DNA of 58,968 bases, taken from the NCBI GenBank assembly GCA_030770535.1, contig JASVEC010000097.1:1-58968 (forward strand), read 5' to 3'. The position numbers and the translations under genes were made by a program. Below are positions 1-9,899 of the stretch, piece by piece. The stretch's first letter is position 1, and each line of letters begins with the position of its first letter. The notes beneath the pieces were generated by a model that ran no database searches, was not told where the DNA came from, and was given only the letters and a program-made list of their open reading frames with translations. The stretch comes from Batkoa obscura (lineage: Eukaryota; Entomophthoromycota; Entomophthoromycetes; Entomophthorales; Batkoaceae).

Positions 1-540
1 ACTAATGGCTTAGATATTTTAAATAATATCAAAACAAAAACAAAGAAGCGAGTTCGCCTTCCATACGTATCTCTTTGAGAAAGCTGTTGAGTAGTGCTAT
101 CCTACCAATTTGGTTAAAACGGAAGTAGAAAGCTCAAACACAAAATTACCAATTCACTTCTCAGTGTTCTGATGAATAATAAACTGACGGCAACCCAGAT
201 ACAAGCTACTTTAAGAAGTAGTAAAAGCAAAATCAAACGAGTTAACTCAAGAACACCAACACCAGCAACCTTTAACTTCGAGTCAAAATCCAATAGGACG
301 TAGTAATGCAGGTTCAACTATCTCTAGAAACACAAGCTAAACTAATGTTACAAAGACAACATAGCTATAATGAAGACGAAAGTTCACTAAATCATCCACA
401 GAATCAGATTTAAATTGTCAAAAGAGCTGGACAAAATCAATAGAGAGTTTTTATGGCTTAGAAAATATCATAACCCTGTTCAAGACTCATTAACTAGAGT
501 TATGGAAAGAAAAAGGGTGCAGTTAGCTAATAGTAAATAA
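1..540 (+). pseudogene. Decayed gene fragment at the left edge
   Basis: I do not recognise the product. Protein-like stretches occur on the plus strand in different frames. One is near 50-91 (EFAFHTYLFEKAVE). One is open at 118-300 and includes NNKLTATQIQATLRSSKSKI and TPTPATFNFESKSN. One is at 309-410, rich in Gln and Asn. The last, at 415-537, includes LSKELDKINREFLWLRKYHN and ends at a TAA at 538-540. A GT at 300 and a CAG at 405-407 would join the second and last stretches in frame across a 108-nt intron, but the skipped stretch also looks coding, so frame drift in a dead gene is at least as likely. It could instead be the 3' end of a live gene beginning outside the window. Confidence 0.3.
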
Positions 541-1532
541 ATAATAATAATCTTTTGATCGTTTGAGAAAGTGGAAAATATATACTCAAGGTGATTTTCT
601 ATTGTACTAAGATACGTTTTTTGAATAAAGAGAAGTTGGTTTTTCTACTTTGCTAATGTAAGGCTTTAAATGGTAAATTCTTTTATTTGAATAATTAGCA
701 TCATACTTAAAATATAGTGAAAGACTATTGTTTATAGCCTATATCTTTTAATAAATATTGGATATCTGTTGTTTTAATCTAGTAAGTTGGGCTACAATCT
801 TATTTTAAAGTATTAGATATAATGTTTAGTTAATATTAATGTGATATATAACAGTGATCCCATTTTTCTTAACATTCATTAAATCTATCCTTAAATCTCA
901 ACACTAATAGTTATCTTTATAAAGAAATAAATCTACAAAAACTGCAATTTAATAGCTTTCAAAACTTTATATTTTGTACTGCTTCATGGTTTATTAATAC
1001 TACCTTTAGCTTTGATACAAAAAATAGTTGTTTTTGATTTGTATAATTATGAGTAATATTTATAATATTTGAAATTATTTAGAAAATTAATCATTTTTAA
1101 TTTTTAATTTTTAACTTTAATTTTTAATAAACTAAATCTTGAATTTAATTTTATAATCAAAAGATAGTTAAATAATTTGATTTTATTTATACTTAAAATA
1201 TACAAAGTATTTATAAAAATAATTAAGTTTAACCATTTATTAAATGTAATTTTATATATTATTAGTACTAAATAAAGTTAATATTGAATTAAGATCAATG
1301 TAATTATAATATCAGAGTTGCACTTTAGATAAATTAATATAATATATTACAATTTAAATGTTATAAACAAAAGTAACACATTTTATAGAGACCAACACTT
1401 TATTAAAAAATGAAGTTATTATTGGTTTGAAAATCTAGTTTTAGTAATATCAATTAATTGTTGGAACACGAAAGTTATAAATTCAATTTTATCTAAACAT
1501 AGCATCAGTTTTCTATTTTTTCGATAAAAAAG
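541..1532. other. AT-rich intergenic region upstream of the GPCR
   Basis: Strongly AT-rich with runs of A and T and no open frame that reads as protein. No copy of the dispersed miniature element is present. The promoter of the downstream GPCR should lie in its last few hundred bases, but I see no distinctive site. Confidence 0.5.
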
Positions 1533-2501
1533 ATGAATATCGCGGATACAATGGAGATAATAGGCACTATTCTGGCAGTAGCAAGCCTAATAATAAATAT
1601 AATGGTAGCAGCTTTATTGATATCTTTAGTTCGGAATTCCACTTCAATATTAGGCTTAAAGTTTATATTTTTGACTTTATTTTTTGATATTTTCAGTCCA
1701 ATCGTGGGTTTAGTACAAGAATTTACAGCTATAGCCTCATTTAACCCAATGACAACAGTAGCTGGATGTCAAGCATTTGGCTTCTTTCATAATTTTATGC
1801 CTATTGGTAGTTCTTGCTGCGTGGCCTATGTATCCCTAGAACGCTATCTCAAAGTCCATAGTATTCAACTTCCAAGGTATATGTTGACTTTAGGTGTAAC
1901 AGCAATTATTGGTATAACATTTGTTTTAACAGTTATTTCAGCTTCAACTAATCAATTTGAATATACCCCATCGAGAATGATATGTATGACTGATCCCAAA
2001 AAATATTTAGCTGGGAGTTTTTTATTTCATTTTATGATTATTGTATTATTTGTTAATACTATGGCTATATTATTTTGTTATTTTAGTATGTTAAATAAAA
2101 GGAAATCCACCAAGTTAGCTCTAAATGTGCCTTTAAAGCCAATGGGAAATAGTGTAGTAAAAACAGAGCTGGGATACAAAATGTATAAACCGATAGAACC
2201 AGTTAGTACAAACAAAAGAGAGGAAAAAATAATATTAACCAAAACTATAGCTTTTGTTTTATGCTATGTATTCTTTTTGTTCCCAGCTATCTCAGTCATG
2301 ATTTATCATAGTATTATGAGAAACTTAGATCCTAATTTTAAATTGGATCCTCTCCTCTCTACCATTAATTTTGCTTCCCTTTTCTCTTTCTCTTTTATTA
2401 ATCCCATCCTTTTACTATTCTTACACAATCGAATCTATGCTAAGTTTAAAGAAGTTTTAAATAGCTTTTTAAACTTATTTCAGTCTAACAGCAGAAGGTA
2501 A
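1533..2501 (+). CDS. Rhodopsin-type (class A) seven-helix receptor
   Basis: A single-exon 322-residue membrane protein, read as a class A GPCR that would signal through a heterotrimeric G protein at the cell surface. Seven hydrophobic segments are visible, at about 10-32, 42-62, 84-105, 118-137, 160-184, 233-258 and 274-297. Family marks are Cys79 just before helix 3 and Cys151 in the second outer loop (the conserved disulfide pair), Glu-Arg-Tyr 103-105 at the end of helix 3 (the E/DRY switch), Pro251 in helix 6, and Asn-Pro at 290-291 in helix 7 where NPxxY normally sits, here with Leu in place of Tyr. The Lys-rich third inner loop (188-235) is where a G protein would bind. The ligand cannot be told. 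Class A receptors are rare in fungi, so the call rests on the combined motifs. Confidence 0.75.
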   Translation: MNIADTMEIIGTILAVASLIINIMVAALLISLVRNSTSILGLKFIFLTLFFDIFSPIVGLVQEFTAIASFNPMTTVAGCQAFGFFHNFMPIGSSCCVAYVSLERYLKVHSIQLPRYMLTLGVTAIIGITFVLTVISASTNQFEYTPSRMICMTDPKKYLAGSFLFHFMIIVLFVNTMAILFCYFSMLNKRKSTKLALNVPLKPMGNSVVKTELGYKMYKPIEPVSTNKREEKIILTKTIAFVLCYVFFLFPAISVMIYHSIMRNLDPNFKLDPLLSTINFASLFSFSFINPILLLFLHNRIYAKFKEVLNSFLNLFQSNSRR

Positions 2502-2735
2502 CCTGTATGAACATCAAGCCATTTATAAAATAAATTAATTTATCACTTATACTTTTAAGCACATTCTCAAAATTAACCTTGTGGTAATGTTATGATATCA
2601 AAGGGGATTACTTGATAATAATTGATAAAGTAAATGTCTAAAAGATTTTTGAGAAAAGACAGGAACGTTTCTTTTATTGATTTGTAAGCTTTGATGAACT
2701 ATAAAAATTAGTAATACAAAAAATAGATGATAATA

Positions 2736-2808
2736 TGCTCCCTGTGGGGATCGAACCCACGACCTTGAGATTATGAGACTCACGCGCTGCCAGCTGCGCC
2801 AAAGAAGC
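2736..2808 (-). tRNA. tRNA-Met (CAT), elongator type
   Basis: The reverse complement folds as a 73-nt cloverleaf: acceptor stem starting GCTTCTT and closing with AGGGAGC plus discriminator A, a D-arm with GCGC stem, anticodon loop CTCATAA (anticodon CAT), and a T-arm GTGGG-TTCGATC-CCCAC with five perfect pairs. The unpaired T-T at the base of the anticodon stem is also seen in other eukaryotic elongator Met tRNAs. No intron. Short open frames crossing this region on the same strand are artefacts of the tRNA. Confidence 0.93.
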
Positions 2809-2833
2809 TTGCAAGTTAAGTAATATATAATAT

Positions 2834-2932
2834 ATATATAAATATTTTTTTGGTCTCATTACTTTTTCCATTTTTGAGCACTATTTAAGCGGAAAATTGT
2901 TAGTAAAATCCTTAATACAAAAATATATCCCC
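2834..2932 (+). mobile_element. Mite-A copy 1, left end degenerate
   Basis: Right end intact (ATATCCCC, then ATAT at 2933-2936). The left GGGG terminus is lost in an AT run next to the tRNA. Its interior carries GAGCACTATTTAAGCGGAAA and the variant CCTTAA, shared with copy 2. Confidence 0.75.
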
Positions 2933-3148
2933 ATATTGTACTTCTAATTATATTCAATATCAAAATTAGCACTGACTGTTAACAATTGGCGTTTTGTCTT
3001 AATATTCATCCTAGATTATAATTATTTTATTACTTCACAAGCACTATACATGTACTTTGTATAACTATATTAATATTTATTTACAACTACCACTATTTAT
3101 ATTCCCTATGAAATAAAAAATTTATGAAGTTATGAAACTTTTTAATAT

Positions 3149-3241
3149 GGAAATGTATTTTTTGTTTAAGGATTTTACTAATAAATTTTCCGCTTAAATA
3201 GTGCTCAAAAATGGAAAAAGTAATGAAGCTAAAAAAACATC
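3149..3241 (-). mobile_element. Mite-A copy 2
   Basis: Flanked by ATAT at 3145-3148 and 3242-3245. Inverted relative to copy 1 and closer to it than to the others: both carry AAGGATTTTACTA (or its complement) and GTGCTCAAAAATGG. Confidence 0.85.
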
Positions 3242-3422
3242 ATATTAAAATTTCCAATAGCTCTCAATAGATTGATAATATTATTACAAAGTTATATTAA
3301 ACAAAACAAATAGATGAAATTAAAATATTTAGTATAGGCTTTAATCATAAAGTTAATTTATGAGTACCTTCGCATATTAATACAAAGTAAAGTTACAAAG
3401 TAGGAATATTCAATAAACATAT

Positions 3423-3521
3423 GGGAGTGTTTTTTTTGATTTCATTACTTTTTCCACCTTTTAAACGCTATTCAAGCGGAAAGATTGTTAGTAGAGTTCT
3501 TAAACACAAAAATACATCCTC
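3423..3521 (+). mobile_element. Mite-A copy 3
   Basis: Begins GGGAGTG and ends ACATCCTC. Target duplication ATAT at 3419-3422 and 3522-3525. Length 99 bp. Confidence 0.88.
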
Positions 3522-3614
3522 ATATATCACCTTGTTATCTAATAAACTTTCAACCATTTTACCTTTATCCTTACTTTAATGTTTTAAAATACTAGTTTTG
3601 ATTTAATTTTATAT

Positions 3615-3811
3615 GGGAATGTATTTTTGTATTTAAGAACTCTACTAACAATCTTTCCACTTAAACAGTGTTTAAAAAATGGAAAAAATGGGGATGTATT
3701 TTTGTGTTTAAGAATTTTACCAACAAATTTTCCGCTTAAATAGCGCTTAAAAGGTGGAAAAAGTAATGAAATCAAAAAAATCATCCCCAAATGATGAAAC
3801 TAAAACATCGC
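3615..3811 (-). mobile_element. Mite-A copy 4, split by copy 5
   Basis: Starts GGGAATGT after ATAT (3611-3614). Its body runs to 3689, is interrupted by copy 5, and resumes at 3793 with GATGAAACTAAAACATCGC, which matches the right end of other copies. The right flank ATGT differs from ATAT by one base. Confidence 0.85.
3690..3788 (-). mobile_element. Mite-A copy 5, nested inside copy 4
   Basis: A full copy from GGGGATGT to CATCCCC, flanked on both sides by AAAT (3686-3689 and 3789-3792). It sits within the body of copy 4, which continues on both sides. This fixes the insertion boundaries and the 4-bp duplication length directly. Confidence 0.9.
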
Positions 3812-3915
3812 ATGTCTTTGTTTTCAGAATTTACACTACATAGAAAATGGACAAAAAACCAGAATAGAAAATTTTATCCTTAATTTTAACTAAGCTTTTA
3901 TATTTACTAATATAT

Positions 3916-4006
3916 GGATGTCTTTTTTGACTTCCATTGCTTTCTCCATTTTAAGCACCATTTGAGCGATTGTTAGCAAAATTCTTAAACAAAAAAATAC
4001 ATCCCT
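3916..4006 (+). mobile_element. Mite-A copy 6, diverged
   Basis: Starts GGATGTC after ATAT (3912-3915) and ends ACATCCCT before ATAC. Shorter inside than the others. Confidence 0.75.
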
Positions 4007-6132
4007 ATACACCTTATCATTATTTTATATAAAAGTAATTTTTATTAGTATCAAGTTTAATGTATTAGTATCAAGTTCATAAAAGTATTATCAAACGGTA
4101 ATATATAAAAATATTAAAAACAAGAAACTTTCAAAAATAATAAATAATAAATTTATTATTTTTTTTAATTTAAAACTAATTAAACTATTTTACTAGCTTA
4201 GATTTTGTTTTTAGATTTAAATTAAAAGTAGCTTATCTAATAAATATATTGCTCCATGATCAATAAAATATAGAAGTTCTTATCAAAAAAATGGAAGTTT
4301 CACCTATATCCCGTTGGTTATATAATAGAAGAAAGACACATAAAGCATTATGTCACTACTTCCCAGAAAAATAAAACAATTAGATACTAGATGAACAATA
4401 TATACCTCATAATAGCAATATTTATGCATAAAGAGAATATTCTAATATTTAGCGGCCAATCTTAGCAATCAACTCAAAAATATGGATCTAATTGAAAACT
4501 ATGAAAATATCAATTGGCCGCCTTTGAGCATTTTATTTAATGTAAACTGTAAAAGTAGTAAATTATTTTTAATTATAGATCAATTGATGGTAAGTTTAAA
4601 AATAAACATTTGTTAATTTATCGCTTTAATCTATTTTAAAGCTTATAAATAAAATCTAATTATAGAAACTGTTTACTTTTAAGTTAATGAGTAGGGTGTC
4701 AGATAAATGGTAATAATGGTATTATGGCCCATTTAATACTATAATATAACTTATATTTTAGTTATCATTTTCTGTAATATAGAATAGAACCAATGTGACT
4801 TTAAAGAAATACATTGTTGTTATTGAAGAGTGGTGCAGTAGTTAGTAAAAGTGAATTGCTTTTTCTTACATTAACAAATAGGTGTAGCGTAATTTTACTT
4901 GATTTACTTAAATAGGAAATTCGGCTTCTTAGAATTTGCGAGAAAACAGGAACAATAATTAAAGTCTAGAATTATTCACTCAATTAAAACCCTTGAAATA
5001 GCACTTGTATTATTGAATTGCAATTTGATCACTTATTGTATTAAAAGTATAGAACATCGATTAATGATTCTCTTGGCACTATTCTGAAAGGAATATTTAT
5101 AAATAAATATCGATTTTGCTATTACTTTGTATATTTATATAAAAATGAAGAGTTAGCAGACTTACTTTTAATTATTTTTAGTCATTCCCGTACCTAAAGT
5201 ATAATATTTTATTAAAGTTTGTAAATAATAATGAGTATTAATTCTTAAAGTGACTACTTGGTAATAGTTCTTATCGCATTTAATAAGGGATTAGCAGGAA
5301 TTTTAAACCAATGAAATAATTCAGAATTTAAACTAAGATCAATTTTAATTATAAAATATTTGAATATTTTGAAAAAGCTAATGATGATATTATATTATAT
5401 ATATAATAATGCTTATATATTAATAAATGTCTAATATATGACTTTAATTTATAATGGGTTATTAACCCAAATATTCTGTTTACGCAGTTACTTTCTGAAA
5501 AACGGTCAAACTATTAAGCTGGTTTAGAGCACTTTTATTAAATCTACAATTATGCACCTGGTACTTAACTTTTATATTCTTTAATATCAAATAATATTGC
5601 TTTGATATTATTAGAGATAACATTATAAACTTTTATAAGCTCTGAATATACAAATTTGGTAAGAGCGCTTACAAATTGAGAAAGAAGGATAGAATTTAAA
5701 TTAAATGTTTTAGCAGGTGATATAATTCTATACGTTGTATTGTAACCAATATTATTTATAATCACTATTCTTAGATATAAGTAATTTTATTACACTTGAA
5801 TAAGGCTACTTTGAAATTATCTTGAATCAAGATAAGTTTGAAATGGAATTTCTATGTAGCGCTATACTAATCATAACAATGTTTGCTCTATATACTTTAC
5901 TTGATATAGCGTTATAAAATGTAAGAGAGCATTTCAATTTGATTAAAGTAGTTGTTATTTATAATGTGAAATCACCAATAAATCTAAAGGGTTATTTTTA
6001 TCAAGTTTATTCCTCAACTCTGAAAGAACAATTTTAAAATGGTATTTCCGATTTTAGTTTAATAGAAACATATATAAATAAGAAATTGAATTTCATTTTT
6101 TTTAAATTTTAGTAAACTTGATTCATTTGAAA
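4007..6132. other. AT-rich intergenic region with a small GC-rich inverted repeat
   Basis: No convincing gene. At about 4452-4521 the sequence GCGGCCAAT reappears inverted as ATTGGCCGC roughly 50 bp away. Such GC-rich arms stand out against the background and could be the ends of a tiny element or a protein-binding site. The remaining open frames are short and of biased composition. Confidence 0.45.
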
Positions 6133-6945
6133 ATGGAATTTATAGGTTTCATTGATACTGTCTTGGACGCATTTATTATTAGCGAAGCAGCAAGAAGAGG
6201 CGAAATCAAAATGATGTCAAAGAGACCTAATGTAACGAGAAGAAACTCTATATATGATGGTATGACTATCATCTTTGACGAGACGATGACTGGTATGAAG
6301 CGTTGGACTGATGGAAAAGTATGGGCACCATCAAAGTTATATAATGGGTTTTTCCTTTATGAAGAAAAAATAAGCTCCTCAAGATCTAGTAAAGTGGGTA
6401 ATAATACATATATACAATCTGAAGACAATAACCAAAACACGGACAGATGTCTATTAAAAAAAGTAATTACTGTGATAACCCCTGATCTTCATACACTCCA
6501 TGTCATCAACTATTTTTACCATGACAGCCCAAAAGGACCATATATAAAAAACAACTTACCTCGTCCTACGAACCTAAATTTACCATCTTTAGTTTCTATT
6601 ATTGAAACTGCTAAAAAATATCAATATTACAAATGTTTTAGAACTAAATCGCGTGCCTGGAGAAAATTATACTACGCCCCAGAGGTAGAATCTTCTGACC
6701 AAGGCAAACTTTCTCATTCTAGCGAACCCACACCCAAGACAAATCCTTTTGGGGCAGTATTTATTGAAGATGGTGATTGCTTTTCCAAGAGCCATTCTAA
6801 GGCTCTTTCTTTACCATCTGTTTCAAACATTTTTCAATACTCTGATTACACGTTACCTACGTCGCCAGTTAGTAGATACATGTTACCAAGGCATAGCGAG
6901 AGCCGACGTCAGCTTTCTATTTTAGACAGATTTTCTTTTTTATAA
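6133..6945 (+). CDS. Gti1/Pac2 (WOPR) family regulator, copy 1
   Basis: A 270-residue protein of the WOPR family, sequence-specific DNA-binding regulators of fungal morphology and nutrient response (Wor1, Ryp1, Gti1, Pac2). The start was chosen at ATG 6133 because MEFIGFI matches the start of the third copy (MEFKGYI). An in-frame TTG at 6118 is not a likely start. The N-terminal half shows the family signature: an opening helix with EAARRGE, then RRNSIYDGMTIIF, then RWTDGKVWAPSK followed by GFFLYEE. A later block, LLKKVITVITPD...HVINYF, matches the second WOPR lobe, where the family has KK...(H)LI.YY. The C-terminal third is Ser/Pro-rich and ends SRRQLSILDRFSF, a tail echoed in copy 2. The targets are unknown. 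Confidence 0.85.
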   Translation: MEFIGFIDTVLDAFIISEAARRGEIKMMSKRPNVTRRNSIYDGMTIIFDETMTGMKRWTDGKVWAPSKLYNGFFLYEEKISSSRSSKVGNNTYIQSEDNNQNTDRCLLKKVITVITPDLHTLHVINYFYHDSPKGPYIKNNLPRPTNLNLPSLVSIIETAKKYQYYKCFRTKSRAWRKLYYAPEVESSDQGKLSHSSEPTPKTNPFGAVFIEDGDCFSKSHSKALSLPSVSNIFQYSDYTLPTSPVSRYMLPRHSESRRQLSILDRFSFL

Positions 6946-8936
6946 GGTTAGAACTTTAATTTATATATTATCCCTTGACTCGAAGTCAATATTATTATTA
7001 ATAAATGTATTATTTTTTTTTTAAAAATATTGTTTGAATACTTTAATATCAGCTTTCAATTATGAAGTTTTTACTTTTAATCGAAACAATCATCATTAAT
7101 ATCACCATTACTATATAGAAGTATACGGTTAAAGAAAGGACGGATAAATACCTTATGATCTATCATCTAAGCCTACTGCGGTAAAATTATCATCAAAATA
7201 GTAATTTAAATAGTAAATCCAATCCCCTTTCAGCACAGCCAATACTATAAGAACATTTGGAATCTCATAGTTGATTCATGCATTCTGTTGTAAATTTAAG
7301 TTTTTGTAATTATTAAATTATCAATCATATTCAGAGAATTGTTTGTAAATTTACAAAACATTCTTTTACTATAATAGGGATGTTTGACATTTTATGTCTA
7401 CTATAGAAAAAGTTAAGGAAATTCTTGAAAGGGAGCTTTGTGGTAAAGAATCATCAATGTGGATAATAAAGTAAAGGTACTAAATTTGACTAATGTAAAA
7501 GTGTAAAAACACAAGAGTTAACCTTTTAACAGGATCAAAACATCTGCTGTAAATTATTATTTTACTTAATATGATTGAAAAAGTATGAGTGAATTCTAGA
7601 GATTAAACATTTACCCAATGACTATATATAGTAATGTGATATTTAATGATATATTAAATTATTGTTTCTTCATTAACATGTGTAAATTAATAAGGTAAAT
7701 TTCAATATTTCGCTTCTATTATCAAGGTTGATAAAATAAAGTGTATTAGCTACGTTTTTGTTGATTTATTCTTTATTAAAGCGGTCCAAGGATTCCAAAC
7801 CCTCTAATTGGTATAAAGAAATACTTAGTGTTATATAATTGTAATTACCAGTACAATTAAGATGAAAGGCTCTATCTTAAAACTTTATGAATGAATGATT
7901 TTAAGCATAGTATTATTACTCATAATTAATTCGACAACACTTTTTAGTTTGATTTGCAATTACTTTATGAATTATGTAAGTTTTGATATATTTGATCATG
8001 ATAAACTATTAATCTGAATTAACTTCAATTAAAGCTCATCAAGTTCAATATAAACATAAACTATTTAAAAAAAAATCGAAAGGGTATTGGGACTCCGAAG
8101 TAGTTTATTATTAGAAGAAAAAATTATTGTAATTAATAGAAAATGGATATGGGGTTTAAAGGATCAGAAGAACTAGGGAATTAAAAGGAACTAAAGTTCA
8201 AGGACTGGTCAAAATTTGGTGTGCTATTTTTATTAAAGGGAAATCTGTACTGAGTGGGTATATATTCCGTTTTATATAGATTGGGTCATAAATGAAAAAA
8301 ATCTGAAGGCTGTGAAAGAAGCTAAGTCATTTTTTTGAAGACATTAACTAAATAACTTTGTTCATGGCTTAGGATGATATTTGGCTTAAACAATAATTCT
8401 ATTTATATAAGCTTCACCTACAAAAATTCAAAAGGAATATAAAATTAAAAGGTTGGTTAATATGGTAGCTTGTTCGCTTAGTCCATAACTTAAATTATAT
8501 TAGTAATTTAAAATTTAAAGTTTAAAAGGCTTTGCATTGTTAATTTGTTAATTCGTTAATTGAAGGGATACAGCAGTTATAGCTTTTTGCGATCTGATTA
8601 ACGAGTCATTTATCTGAAAAAATAATGTCTAAATTTGGTTAAAATATAAAAATTCAAGCTTCAAAAAAAAGCTACAAAAATAATTTGTTAAAAACTAAAG
8701 CTAAGAAAGTTACAAAGGAATTACAACAGTTGTACTCCCTCGTTTGTTCACTAATCATTTAAATTGCTTTTATTCGCATTATTTAATTTCTCAAAGTTTG
8801 GCTTAAATTCAAAGCACTTGAATATAATATCATTAAGCCAAGTATTAGAAATTGGATAGTGAAGCCTTTTTATCTGTCGTGTATATATAAAGAAGATAAA
8901 TATTTTTTGCTATCTTATATGATAATGTTAAAGTAG
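6946..8936. other. Intergenic region between two WOPR genes
   Basis: Mostly AT-rich with no open gene. The only protein-like signal is the weak transposase-like remnant listed separately at 8130-8400. No Mite-A copy is present. Confidence 0.45.
8130..8400 (+). pseudogene. Possible Tc1/mariner-like transposase remnant
   Basis: Scattered frames read like parts of a Tc1-type DDE transposase: near 8200-8260 VKIWCAIFIKGKSVLSG (the family has VMVWG...G.L) and near 8360-8390 FMA then DDIWLKQ (the family has FQQDNAPxHxAK). Several frame changes and stops separate the pieces, and no terminal repeats were found. The resemblance is weak. Confidence 0.22.
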
Positions 8937-9479
8937 ATGAACAAAACTAAAGAAAAGCTATATATTCCTAGTATAACCGAAGCTCTAATATTATTAGAGG
9001 CAAGCAGAAGAAATTTATTTCCAATAGAAAAAAGCAGGTTGAGTGTAATAGAAAGGGATAACATAACTTCTGGATCTGTGTTTATTTATAATGAAGAAGA
9101 AAGTGGTATTAAAAGGTGGTCAGATGGTAAAACGTGGTCTTCATCTAAGCTAAAAAAAGGATTTTTTCAATACCAACAGTTGAATGGAAATAGGAAGTTA
9201 ACCAAAAAGGCTATTACAGTAACCGCGCCAGATGAGAATTTGTATCATATAATAAATTATATAGATAAAGACGACATAGCCTCATTCAAATTTAACATAC
9301 CCTCACAATGTGATTTTCCTGGTATTGATTCAATCAAAGATGCTATAACACACTATAAATTTAAAACTTCTTTCAGGAATAAAAAACTCTCTAAATCCCA
9401 TTCGAGACATATAGAGCATTCTTTGAATTCAGAAGATAAAAGGCAACTGAATCTAATTAACTGTTATATAAAATTATGA
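8937..9479 (+). CDS. Gti1/Pac2 (WOPR) family regulator, copy 2, short
   Basis: A 180-residue WOPR-domain protein, probably nuclear and DNA binding. The ATG at 8937 opens the frame, and IPSITEALILLEASRRNLFP aligns with the opening helix of the family. The signature is intact: SGSVFIYNEE, then RWSDGKTWSSSKLKKGFFQY, then the second lobe LTKKAITVTAPDENLYHIIN. It lacks the long Ser/Pro tail of copy 1 but keeps its last residues in the form KRQLNLINCYIKL. The shared end suggests a local duplication followed by loss of the linker. It lies on the same strand as copy 1, about 2 kb downstream. Confidence 0.82.
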   Translation: MNKTKEKLYIPSITEALILLEASRRNLFPIEKSRLSVIERDNITSGSVFIYNEEESGIKRWSDGKTWSSSKLKKGFFQYQQLNGNRKLTKKAITVTAPDENLYHIINYIDKDDIASFKFNIPSQCDFPGIDSIKDAITHYKFKTSFRNKKLSKSHSRHIEHSLNSEDKRQLNLINCYIKL

Positions 9480-9720
9480 TGTACATATATAGATATAGAT
9501 ATAGATATTCTGTTTCTGGTTTTTGTGTTATTAAGTTTAATAAAGTAGACAGTAAATTCAAGTTCTAACATCCTTTTTTTCGAATCCACGTTAGTATAAC
9601 TAGTAGAATATTTCTTCAAAGTTTCGATTTTCTAATAACATAATTAGTGATAAGTGTTGCTGAAGAAACTTGTTTTTTGTTTATAATCTAATATTAAAAA
9701 AGTTAAAGATCTACTATTTA

Positions 9721-9834
9721 AAGACATGAATCAGTATGATTACACGAGTCATTTAGCTAGTAGTTACTAGTAATTATCAAAAAATGGCTAGTAATTGGGG
9801 AAATGGTTTGTACACTTATACTGGTTCATGTCTT
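9721..9834. repeat. Foldback (imperfect inverted repeat)
   Basis: AAGACATGAATCAGTAT at the left end returns inverted as ATACTGGTTCATGTCTT at the right end. The similarity continues inward for about 30 bases, with a loop rich in TAGTAA. It may be a miniature transposon unrelated to Mite-A. Confidence 0.5.
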
Positions 9835-9899
9835 CAAATTCATATTAGATTGTTTTGAAAAACTGGGTTATAAAAGCTACTCTCTCATTAGAATGATTA

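Noticed and set aside
2598-2871. Short minus-strand open frames of about 60 codons
   Set aside because: They run straight through the tRNA-Met gene and the adjoining miniature element; no protein signal.
5565-5765. 66-codon minus-strand open frame
   Set aside because: No motif or coding bias; expected by chance in AT-rich DNA with few strong constraints.
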